Below the pieces are notes generated by a model. It was not told where the DNA came from and did no database searches. It saw nothing but the letters and a program-made list of their open reading frames with translations. Below, one piece after another: positions 7,995-15,305 of a DNA stretch of 40,205 bases. Position numbers and translations under genes: made by a program. The stretch comes from Pseudomonadota bacterium (GTDB lineage: Bacteria; Pseudomonadota; Gammaproteobacteria; Arenicellales; UBA868). Location: assembly GCA_016845525.1 (NCBI GenBank), contig JAERSQ010000120.1, positions 1 through 40,205 of the forward strand, written 5' to 3'. Positions within the stretch are counted from its first letter, which is position 1. The number at the start of each line of letters is the position of its first letter.

Positions 7995-8014
7995 GACTGG
8001 CACGATGTCCAGTC
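7995..8014. repeat. Inverted repeat in the leader of the export operon
   Basis: GACTGG (7995-8000) and CCAGTC (8009-8014) form 6-base arms around an 8-base loop, between the promoter and the preferred start of the cyclic-nucleotide-binding gene. It could fold in the mRNA leader or act as an operator. Confidence 0.35.
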
Positions 8015-8023
8015 ACATCACCC

Positions 8024-8067
8024 TCTGATCCTTTCTGATCTTATACTTCGGCGATCATGGCTCGCAA
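8024..8067 (-). promoter_or_regulatory. Promoter of the cNMP-adaptor-exporter operon with TCTGATC direct repeats
   Basis: On the minus strand, TTGCGA (8062-8067) and TATAAG (8040-8045) are separated by 16 bases, a good sigma70-type match in the 110-base gap after the FAAL gene. Two copies of TCTGATC (plus-strand reading) at 8024-8030 and 8034-8040, exactly ten bases apart, flank the predicted start site. They could be an operator with one helical turn of spacing. Confidence 0.5.
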
Positions 8068-8087
8068 CCGGCAAACTACAACTGTCA

Positions 8088-11000
8088 TCAAGGTTCCAGA
8101 CGGCTCAGCGCCTGCAGCATGAGCCCGGCCAGCATTGTCGGCGAGGGCGCACACCGGCCCTCCGCATATCCGTCCCGATGCTCAATATCCACCACAAAGG
8201 TATCGGCCTCTTCGCGGATGAACACCGCAGTCTCACTGCGCTCTATCGGCCCCGGACTTGATTGAGTGGGTCGCGATACCCAGACATCGATCACTTTAAA
8301 TTGATCCGGGCGCCTGAACCGGTCGTCCATTTTGCCGCGGTAAACAAACCGTACCAAAGGCTCAGGGAAATCCGAGAACTGCTCTTTGATGCTGCGTTTT
8401 TCGCATAGATACCGAAGCAGCCCGAAATCCCGGCCTGAACCGGGGGCCTCATCAAGGCTCGATCTCACTTGTCGGCAATCATCCCGGATCGATAACGCCA
8501 AATCCGCTTTTACTACAACCGGCCTGCGCACCGTAAACCAGCCGATGGCGCCAGTTCCTGGATCTCGGTCGGTCACTGGCCCACGGCCGTGCGATTCCAG
8601 CGTCACTGCACATCGACTGACGCCTGTGGCCTCAGACCATGCCCGACAAAACGCCGTCAGAAATAGATCATGCCGTTCCCCTGCGCCGACAAACTGCTCC
8701 TGAATGAATGCACTCAGTTCTGATCGCAACCGCTCCCGAGCACGGGGAGCCGAGCCCGCACTATCAGAATCACCAGGAACTTTTGTTGCCTGCACAAATT
8801 GATGCAACGCCTGAATGACATCGGCCTTCTGTTCCATCCAGTAGTCGAGCTGGCTTTGCACCTCAGGATCTTGGGCGCGCTTGTACTGATCACAGCTGAA
8901 GGCCAGTCCGGTTTCGTCTATAGGCTCGTTCACCCCATCGGGCACTTCGCTGCCCCATGCCGACCACGTCTGCTGCAGCTGGGCAAACAGTTGCCAGAGC
9001 GAAGCTGCATCAACGACACTGTGTGAGAAGGTCACCACAGCATTTTTGATCTTGCTACGACCATCCTCAATGCACAGCACTCGGACCAGCGGCCCGTTGT
9101 TCAGATCAAAGGCTTGCGTGCAATAAGCATCGACAAGTTCCTTGGTTTCTTCAAGACCTTCCCGGTCATTTTTGTGGATTTTGTGTAGCTCAAAAGAACT
9201 TATCGGGCCCGACTCATCAGGAGAGTAACGCCAACTTTCACCGCCCACGCTGAGCCGAAGGAAAAACGCCGCGTGTCTTGCCAGTACCCGCTCGACCAAC
9301 AACTTGAGAGAGTCGCTCTTCAACGCAGGGGGCACTCTCAAGTAGACAGAGATGTTGTACTGATCGATCGGCTCTCCCGAGGATCTCATCTGGTGATGGA
9401 TAGGATTCAGCGGAATCGTCTGTGGCGTTATGCTTTGATCCGAATGAAAAGATCGATGATCTTTTGTCGGCGAACGTTCCGGCGCCGCAACAATCGCCTT
9501 GGCTAACGTCGCAAGAGTGGCTTCAGTTTCTGCGATTGGGGAAAGTTGCACACCGAAGTCACTGTTGATCCGGTAGGCAAGTTCAATAGCCAACAGAGAA
9601 TCAACACCCATATCCTGAAGCACCCGATCGCTCGACATCACCGGCGGGCTGACCCCAAGAAGATCGGCCAGGACCCCCCTCAGATAGGCTTCGGTCTTCT
9701 CAAGACGCTGTCGGCCTGTCGTGCCCACGATCGCAGCCACATCGGAGGGCGACCACCGTTGAACCCGGCCTTGTTCCGATAGCGCCGTCCCGTCCCGGTG
9801 GTTATCTTCGACCGCAGGTCGGGCATATCGATAGAGCGGTTTGAGGTCGTCATTTACAACACGCTCACGACATTCGCTTCTGCGGACTTTTCCACTCGTG
9901 GTTAAAGGAATACCCCCGGGCTTGACCAGGTAAACAAGATCCGGCGTCACCTGGTTGTCACGCGTGACGGCCTCAATGACAAGATGCGCCACCGATTCCG
10001 GCGCCAGACGCCGGATATCCGTCCGGTTCACCTCGCAGACGATACAGAGTTGCTCCCGAAAGCTGTCATCAATGGAAAAAGCGCATACCCGGTAACGATT
10101 GATTGCCGGATGAGCAAATCCTGCCGACCACTCTATATCTTGGGGATAAATATTCCGCCCGCGGGAAATAATCAGATCCTTGAGCCGGCCGGTAACAAAT
10201 AGCTCACCCGCGGACATGAATCCAAGATCTCCCGTCGCGACCCCCTCGCGGTGCGGTGCATGGTCTTGGTCTTCGAGGTCGCTGCCGTCTGAAATCTGAC
10301 CCGTCTTGAAGTAGCCGGGCGAGATGCTTGGCCCTGCAATACAAATCTCGCCGACGCGCCCCTCTTCAAGGGGATCGCCTGATTTGGGGTCGCAGATCGA
10401 GATCCGGATATTGGCCAGCGGCGTACCGCAACTGACCAGAGTCGTCGCGGTTGTCGCCTGCTGTGCCGGCTCCGCGAGATTTTTCTTCAGCATGGCGCTG
10501 TCGAAGGCGCGCACCGTGTAGGGTTTCTCAGCAGGGATACCGGACACCATGAGCGTTGCCTCTGCCAGCCCGTACACGGGCGACAATGCATCAGGATTCA
10601 GCCCGATCAATTCAAAGCGCTCGGAAAAACGCTTGAGGGTCTGTGCCCGAATCGGCTCCGACCCATTGAATACGGCCTTCAGGCTTGAAAGATTCAGGTT
10701 CTCCAGCTCATGGTTATGAATCCTATCGACGCAGTAATCAAAAGCGAAATTCGGCGCACCGGTAACTGTTGCCCTGAACCGGCTAATGGATTCAAACCAC
10801 GAAACCGGCCTGGTCAGAAAACGCCTTGATGCGCACAGGATGCCTGGATACCCCACGCAGAGGGGGAGCACCAGTCCGCTGATGAGACCCATGTCATGGT
10901 AAGGCGGCAGCCAGGAAAAACTGATACTGTCTGAATCGAATTTACCGTGTGCCTGCATACCCCGAGCGTTTTCGATCAGGTTGCGATGGGTCAGCATCAC

Positions 11001-11552
11001 ACCTTTTGGTCTGCTGGTGGACCCGGAGGTGTACTGGATCATCGCGACAGAATCCAAGGACGCTGTAAAAGCGCCGTCAGGCGAAAGATCTTCCCCGTGC
11101 AAGGCGCAGTCAATCTCAACCACCGGGGCGCGATGGCTTCCAAGTTGGTCAAGGAGCGTACTAACGCGGCCGGCGAGGTCTGGCGTAGTCAGAAACGCCG
11201 CCGGCGCCGCATCCATTATTAACTCATGCAGACGCAACGTTGCCCGGTTTACCCGCGAGGTTAACGGGGGATAAGTCGGAACGACTACCCGCGCCGCCAG
11301 AATACAACCAAAGAACCCGGCGATAAACTCGACCCCTTCAGGCACAAGAAGGACCACTCGATCACCCGCCCGGGTGTGTTCACACAATGACTGCGCCACA
11401 GTCGAGGCTGCCGACAAAAGCTGCGTGTTGCTCAGCCGGGTGACGCGATCTTCATTCTCGACAAAAGAAAAAGCGTGCCCTGAAGGCGCCTGGATCTGTC
11501 TGTTTAGGAGAATCTCGACCAGGCTGTTCACTTCGGTAACGCCCTGTTGCAT
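8088..11552 (-). CDS. FAAL-ACP-condensation tri-domain megaenzyme
   Basis: This protein of about 1,154 residues has three domains. A fatty acyl-AMP ligase (about 10-580) carries YTSGSTSRPKG near 175-185, the FAAL-type SWLPPYHDMGLI near 214-225 and the adenylation Lys in TTSGKVRR near 556. An acyl carrier protein (about 620-695) has its phosphopantetheine Ser near 653 in GVDSLLAIEL. An NRPS-type condensation domain runs from about 716 to the end. The condensation motif HHxxxDG reads S-H-S-V-V-D-A (844-850): the second, catalytic His is kept and the first is lost. FAAL-ACP-C is the logic of lipo-initiation in lipopeptide synthetases, where a fatty acid is activated, loaded and transferred to an amine. 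No further module or thioesterase follows, so the acceptor is probably a separate molecule, perhaps a Nif11 precursor. That acceptor is inferred. The preferred start is ATG 11552; its ribosome site is weak. Confidence 0.87.
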   Translation of the reverse strand: MQQGVTEVNSLVEILLNRQIQAPSGHAFSFVENEDRVTRLSNTQLLSAASTVAQSLCEHTRAGDRVVLLVPEGVEFIAGFFGCILAARVVVPTYPPLTSRVNRATLRLHELIMDAAPAAFLTTPDLAGRVSTLLDQLGSHRAPVVEIDCALHGEDLSPDGAFTASLDSVAMIQYTSGSTSRPKGVMLTHRNLIENARGMQAHGKFDSDSISFSWLPPYHDMGLISGLVLPLCVGYPGILCASRRFLTRPVSWFESISRFRATVTGAPNFAFDYCVDRIHNHELENLNLSSLKAVFNGSEPIRAQTLKRFSERFELIGLNPDALSPVYGLAEATLMVSGIPAEKPYTVRAFDSAMLKKNLAEPAQQATTATTLVSCGTPLANIRISICDPKSGDPLEEGRVGEICIAGPSISPGYFKTGQISDGSDLEDQDHAPHREGVATGDLGFMSAGELFVTGRLKDLIISRGRNIYPQDIEWSAGFAHPAINRYRVCAFSIDDSFREQLCIVCEVNRTDIRRLAPESVAHLVIEAVTRDNQVTPDLVYLVKPGGIPLTTSGKVRRSECRERVVNDDLKPLYRYARPAVEDNHRDGTALSEQGRVQRWSPSDVAAIVGTTGRQRLEKTEAYLRGVLADLLGVSPPVMSSDRVLQDMGVDSLLAIELAYRINSDFGVQLSPIAETEATLATLAKAIVAAPERSPTKDHRSFHSDQSITPQTIPLNPIHHQMRSSGEPIDQYNISVYLRVPPALKSDSLKLLVERVLARHAAFFLRLSVGGESWRYSPDESGPISSFELHKIHKNDREGLEETKELVDAYCTQAFDLNNGPLVRVLCIEDGRSKIKNAVVTFSHSVVDAASLWQLFAQLQQTWSAWGSEVPDGVNEPIDETGLAFSCDQYKRAQDPEVQSQLDYWMEQKADVIQALHQFVQATKVPGDSDSAGSAPRARERLRSELSAFIQEQFVGAGERHDLFLTAFCRAWSEATGVSRCAVTLESHGRGPVTDRDPGTGAIGWFTVRRPVVVKADLALSIRDDCRQVRSSLDEAPGSGRDFGLLRYLCEKRSIKEQFSDFPEPLVRFVYRGKMDDRFRRPDQFKVIDVWVSRPTQSSPGPIERSETAVFIREEADTFVVDIEHRDGYAEGRCAPSPTMLAGLMLQALSRLEP

Positions 11553-11599
11553 CACACTGACAGTACTCTACTCCAGGTCGGTAACCTCTCACCTTTGTC

Positions 11600-12484
11600 C
11601 TAGGGTGATGTTTTTTTGTCCAGAGTGACTTTATAGATCCACGGCCAGAGTTTGCCGGTGAGGTAGAGCTCACGGTTGGTGGCATCCCACGCAATTCCGT
11701 TCAATACGTCAATATCCGGGTTGGACGCCCTGGCATCCTCAACCAGGTTCCGGCAGTCAATCACCGATGTCACGTTTCCGGTCGCGGGGTCAACCACCAC
11801 AATAAACGGCGTCATCCAGACATTGGCCCAAATTTTCCCGTCAATCCATTCGAGCTCATTGAGGCGATCTATGGCTTTTCCCTGAAACCGGACTTCAATC
11901 GTTTGCTCCACCGAGAAATCCGTAATGGAACGAAAAGTCAGAAAGGCTGAGCCGTCCGACGCAATCAGCGACTGGCCGTTGGTCGTCAAACCCCACCCTT
12001 CCCTGTCGTTGCGCAATGACTCGACTAACAAAGGTTCTTTTCCAGAGAGATCGTAGCGATAGACGCGCCCAGCTTTCCAGGTAAGCTGGTAGAGCATGTC
12101 GTTGAGAACGGCAAGACCCTCGCCAAAGTCATCAGAAGACAGCGCCTTTTCGTAAAGAGGCTCAAGGGTTCCAGCAGTCCAATTAAATCTTTGCTTGATT
12201 AACTTGGACTCACCATACAATCCTGTCCCTTCCCAGAGAATATCGCCATCAAACTGAAGCCCCTGGACGAAGTACTTCGGGTTATGCGCAATCTTCTGCA
12301 CAACCCTGGCTTCAAAAACGTCCACACTGTCTGCTTGCGTCACGAACAATGAATTCATCCGCGGAACAGTGACGCTCTGTAGCCAGAGATAACTAATGTG
12401 GCCCCGAAACAGATAAGCACCGATAGCGAGAATAGCGATCAAAAGGACAGTGATCCCCAGTCTTCTCCTTGATCGCGCCCTCAT
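11600..12484 (-). CDS. Plant-type glutaminyl-peptide cyclotransferase, membrane anchored
   Basis: This protein of about 294 residues has an N-terminal anchor (RRRLGITVLLIAILAIGAYLF) and a five-bladed-propeller glutaminyl cyclase domain. The signature is FVQGLQFDGDILWEGTGLYGES, where the Glu near residue 85 matches the catalytic Glu of papaya-type enzymes. LNELEWIDGKIWANVW and LNGIAWDATNRELYLTGKLWP follow. The enzyme converts an N-terminal Gln into pyroglutamate. The anchor followed by the whole domain suggests it acts outside the cytoplasm, after export and leader removal. One precursor core in the island begins with Gln directly after Gly-Gly, which gives it a substrate in situ. It lies 47 bases upstream of the FAAL gene. 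The ATG at 12484 (with an upstream in-frame GTG at 12487) follows a GAGAGATA ribosome site. Confidence 0.85.
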   Translation of the reverse strand: MRARSRRRLGITVLLIAILAIGAYLFRGHISYLWLQSVTVPRMNSLFVTQADSVDVFEARVVQKIAHNPKYFVQGLQFDGDILWEGTGLYGESKLIKQRFNWTAGTLEPLYEKALSSDDFGEGLAVLNDMLYQLTWKAGRVYRYDLSGKEPLLVESLRNDREGWGLTTNGQSLIASDGSAFLTFRSITDFSVEQTIEVRFQGKAIDRLNELEWIDGKIWANVWMTPFIVVVDPATGNVTSVIDCRNLVEDARASNPDIDVLNGIAWDATNRELYLTGKLWPWIYKVTLDKKTSP

Positions 12485-12527
12485 CACTTATCTCTCTAGT
12501 GGTGAATAAAAGAAAACTACGGACAAC

Positions 12528-12539
12528 CGCCGCGCGGCG
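12528..12539. repeat. GC-rich perfect palindrome CGCCGCGCGGCG
   Basis: This 12-base self-complementary string lies between the glutaminyl cyclase start and the second integrase tail, exactly where the homology to the integrase stops. It may mark a recombination junction. There is no adjacent T-run on the minus strand that would make it a clear terminator. Confidence 0.4.
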
Positions 12540-12549
12540 AGCGGGATCA

Positions 12550-12600
12550 TTGCGCTATACGCATCTGAGGGCGGAGGATTTGGTTAAGCGGTTGGGTTAA
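12550..12600 (+). pseudogene. Second tyrosine recombinase 3' tail
   Basis: Seventeen in-frame codons ending in TAA encode LRYTHLRAEDLVKRLG, matching the last residues of the integrase remnant at 1099-1218 almost exactly at both protein and DNA level. The homology stops just before the RYTHL box, beside a GC-rich palindrome. As at the first site, the tail is on the plus strand and faces the 3' end of a Nif11 precursor gene on the minus strand. Both precursor groups therefore share the same border arrangement. Confidence 0.7.
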
Positions 12601-12621
12601 CCGCCATCAACACACTGGTCG

Positions 12622-12885
12622 TCAACTGTCGCCGTTCTCCCCGCGATCGCCCCCACTAATCATCTCCAACTCAAAGTCAGTCAGATCACCATCCTGCCCA
12701 AGGAAGTCAGCGTGGGCATAGACTTCTTCTGATGTGAAAAAGTAATTGTGCTTCATGCCCAGTGTCGCAATGCCATCGCCAAGTCCTGAGCCATTACGGG
12801 TTGCTGTGTTGATGATAGACATCACCTCGTCTTGAAGATCATCATCTTCTAGGACAGCGTTGCGGAAGGATTGAAAGTCGGTCAT
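12622..12885 (-). CDS. Nif11-leader RiPP precursor 4, core DRGENGDS, possibly truncated
   Basis: This 87-residue precursor has the same 79-residue leader as the others, ending in FELEMISGG, then DRGENGDS and TGA. It is the only member lacking a C-terminal Cys. Reading on past the TGA in the same frame gives R-P-V-C and then a second TGA (12607-12609). A single nonsense change may therefore have shortened a longer, Cys-ended core; this could also be chance. The central leader segment LGMKHNYFFTSEEV is shared with precursor 3. The ribosome site is AGGA, about 6 bases before the ATG. The gene starts seven bases after the stop of the S74-fused precursor, so the two are co-transcribed. Confidence 0.82.
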   Translation of the reverse strand: MTDFQSFRNAVLEDDDLQDEVMSIINTATRNGSGLGDGIATLGMKHNYFFTSEEVYAHADFLGQDGDLTDFELEMISGGDRGENGDS

Positions 12886-12892
12886 GGGGTTC

Positions 12893-13459
12893 CTAGTAGT
12901 TAGCCACTTTAGGGATGCCTTCTAATAAGGCGATTCGGTCAGACAGATGGTTAATCTCCTGTTGTTGTTCTTTCACTGCTTCTATTAAGACAGCGGTGAG
13001 TTTCTGATAGACAATGCTTTTATAACCCTTGTCATCGGTTTTAACGAGTTCTGGTATGACTTTTTCCAGTTCTTGGGCAATAAGGCCGATATCAGGCTCA
13101 TTGTTATCTTTCCAGCGGTAAGATTTACCTTGTAACTTACCTAGGGTAGATAAGGCCGATTTAAGCGGTTTGATGTCCTTTTTAAGACGGAGGTCGCTGC
13201 AATTTCCGTCTCCGCCCCTACCACCCCCGCTGATCATCTCCAACTCAAAGTCAGTCAAATCCCCATCTTGACCTAGAAAATCAGCGTGTTGCGTCACCTC
13301 ATCTTCGGTGACGGTAAACCCGTGATTCTTAGCCAAGGTCACAATGTTTTCTTCTAATCCTGTGCCATTAGCGGCGGCGGTGTTTACTATAGACATCACT
13401 TCATCCTGAAGGTCATCGTTTTCAAGGACAGCGTTACGGAAGGAATTAAAGTCAGACAT
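12893..13459 (-). CDS. Nif11-leader precursor fused to an S74 self-cleaving chaperone domain
   Basis: This 188-residue chimera has three parts. Residues 1-79 are a Nif11 leader of the same length as its siblings, ending in FELEMISGG. Residues 80-87 are GRGGDGNC, a core-like stretch. Residues 88-188 are a peptidase S74 (endosialidase-type intramolecular chaperone) domain beginning SDLRLKKDIKP, with IGLIAQELEKVIPELV, DDKGYKSIVYQKLTAVLIEAV and a heptad-like C-terminal helix. S74 domains, known from phage tail spikes, trimerise and cut themselves just before the Ser of SDxRLK using a Ser-Lys pair five residues apart; here these are Ser88 and Lys93. That cut would leave a core ending in Cys, like precursors 1-3. 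The S74 half is AT-richer than its surroundings (24/60 G+C at 13021-13080). The ribosome site is AGAGG. The function of the fusion is unknown. Confidence 0.85.
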   Translation of the reverse strand: MSDFNSFRNAVLENDDLQDEVMSIVNTAAANGTGLEENIVTLAKNHGFTVTEDEVTQHADFLGQDGDLTDFELEMISGGGRGGDGNCSDLRLKKDIKPLKSALSTLGKLQGKSYRWKDNNEPDIGLIAQELEKVIPELVKTDDKGYKSIVYQKLTAVLIEAVKEQQQEINHLSDRIALLEGIPKVANY

Positions 13460-13505
13460 AGTGTGCGCCTCTTTGTGGATAGTCTTCAGGGCGCTGTAGA
13501 TTGGA

Positions 13506-15260
13506 TCATACTAAATCAATCGAATAAACCTGCGTTTCCTGGCTGCGGCCCCTCAGCGTCACACGATGCACCTCGCGCCAGGCGTAGTCGGCTTGCGCTG
13601 CCTCACGGGTATCGCTGGAGATACACAAGGTCTCGCCAATATCTTTACCCAGTGCTTCCAGCCGGGCAGTGGTATTCACCGCGTCACCGACAATCGTGTA
13701 ATTCATCCGCTCACTGGCACCAATATTGCCCACCAGAACACGGCCGGTATGGACACCGATGCGGGTCACAAGCGGTTTTTCTCCCTTTGCCACGCGCTCA
13801 TGGTTGAAAGCTTGGGTGACTTTCTGGATCTCAAGCGCCGCGGCAAGTGCCAGATCGGCATGATCTTCCTGATGATCGGGCGCATTCCAGAACGCCATCA
13901 ATGCATCGCCGATAAACTTATCCACGGTTCCTCCCCGGCCTGTCACCGGCTGGACCAGCACCTCAAAGTAGTTATTCAGCAGCTCTGCCAGCGATTTTGG
14001 ATCCATTCCATCCGATATCGAGGTATAGCCCGCGATATCAGTAAACAGAATCGTGACCTCTCGCTCCTCAGCTTCTACCCCTCGCCCCTTCGACTCCAGC
14101 TGGATCAGCCGGCGGACGAGATTCTTAGGGACATACCGGATGAAGACCTCAAGGCCCGTCAGCATCGCCCGAAACGCCTGCTCAGCCGAATTCAGTTCAG
14201 AAAACCGGCTGACCCGCTCCGTGGGCATTTCAATATTGAGAGTGCGAACCGCATCCGCCGCAAGCGCAAGACGCGATACAGGAGTTGAAATGGATCGGCC
14301 CATTACCCATGCAATTGCAACAGCTGCAACAAGAATCAATAGGCCAATGATCCCCACCATCCACGCCCGATCAATCATAGGGCCGAGCACCGCGCGTCGC
14401 GGAACAACCGAAACGGCATACCATGCCTTCTCGTCGATAGCCTGCATTCGGGCAACGGACACCAGCCAGGGCTCGTCCTGGACCTGAATATCGTAAAAAT
14501 TAACTCCCTCTGTCTGAATTTTTTTGAGCACGGCAGAGGCAACTGGATCATCCAGGTCTGAAATTCTGGGCAGCCGGTGGAACACCTTATACGCGTCCGC
14601 CCCGATCATTGACGGATGAGCGATAACGACTCCCCTTGAATCGAATACAAATACGCTGCGCTGGTCTTTACCTTGGTCTTGAGACAGGGCTTCCGATAGC
14701 GTAGCAAGACCAATATCGAGATAAAGCGTTCCCACGGGCGTTCCGCAACAATCCGAGAAATGCTTCGTATAAGAAACCACAGGACGCTTGTCAGTAGTCT
14801 CAAGATAGACATCATCGAACCCTTCGGTACCATCGCCGGGCCTTCCGCGGATGGCATACCGGTAGTCCTCTTCATCGAGCTCTATATTCAACTCGGCAGT
14901 AACTCGCCCCTGCCAGTGACCGACCCACACATTTGTTCGGTTCTTGCGCACAAGCGTGATGTCGTTGAGGTACTCCTTGTTTTCGGCAAATGGCTTGAGC
15001 ACATGGATGACGGCCCGATTCTCAAGCTCCTGGGCACTTTCGCTCAACACATCGGCGATGGTGAGAACATCCTGCTCAACTTTTTGCACAAACGCGTTGA
15101 CAGTCTCGGCGAGCTTAGCCGTCTGTTGGATTTGGGACGAGCGGGTCAACTCCAATGCGGAAGTCACCCCACCCCAGATAGATAGCCCGCCAACCAATCC
15201 TCCGATCACGAAGACAAATACGGCTACTCCGACAGTAAGAACAACGCGGACACTGGTCAT
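13506..15260 (-). CDS. Membrane adenylate cyclase with Cache sensor, HAMP and class III catalytic domain
   Basis: This protein of about 584 residues has a transmembrane helix near the N-terminus (VVLTVGVAVFVFVIGGLVGG), a Cache-type extracytoplasmic sensor (about 30-290), a second helix (VGIIGLLILVAAVAIAWVMG), a HAMP linker and a class III cyclase domain (about 395-584). The two metal Asp residues are visible in ILFTDIAGYTS and DKFIGDALMAFW. The Lys of VDKFIGD and Asp of TIVGDAVN are the adenine-selecting pair, and NTTARLEAL supplies transition-state residues, so ATP is the likely substrate. It would make cAMP in response to an external ligand. The preferred start is ATG 15260, preceded by GGTGAAG; an in-frame GTG at 15272 is also possible. 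It lies directly upstream of the S74-fused precursor and downstream of the amine oxidase. Confidence 0.87.
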   Translation of the reverse strand: MTSVRVVLTVGVAVFVFVIGGLVGGLSIWGGVTSALELTRSSQIQQTAKLAETVNAFVQKVEQDVLTIADVLSESAQELENRAVIHVLKPFAENKEYLNDITLVRKNRTNVWVGHWQGRVTAELNIELDEEDYRYAIRGRPGDGTEGFDDVYLETTDKRPVVSYTKHFSDCCGTPVGTLYLDIGLATLSEALSQDQGKDQRSVFVFDSRGVVIAHPSMIGADAYKVFHRLPRISDLDDPVASAVLKKIQTEGVNFYDIQVQDEPWLVSVARMQAIDEKAWYAVSVVPRRAVLGPMIDRAWMVGIIGLLILVAAVAIAWVMGRSISTPVSRLALAADAVRTLNIEMPTERVSRFSELNSAEQAFRAMLTGLEVFIRYVPKNLVRRLIQLESKGRGVEAEEREVTILFTDIAGYTSISDGMDPKSLAELLNNYFEVLVQPVTGRGGTVDKFIGDALMAFWNAPDHQEDHADLALAAALEIQKVTQAFNHERVAKGEKPLVTRIGVHTGRVLVGNIGASERMNYTIVGDAVNTTARLEALGKDIGETLCISSDTREAAQADYAWREVHRVTLRGRSQETQVYSIDLV

Positions 15261-15305
15261 TGGCTTCACCACGGGGAGCAGGACACGTCCGATTCGGCGC
15301 AGTCC

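Noticed and set aside
12622-12624. TGA in precursor 4 as a selenocysteine codon
   Set aside because: No selenocysteine insertion hairpin is apparent and no selenoprotein-like context exists. A nonsense change or chance is simpler.
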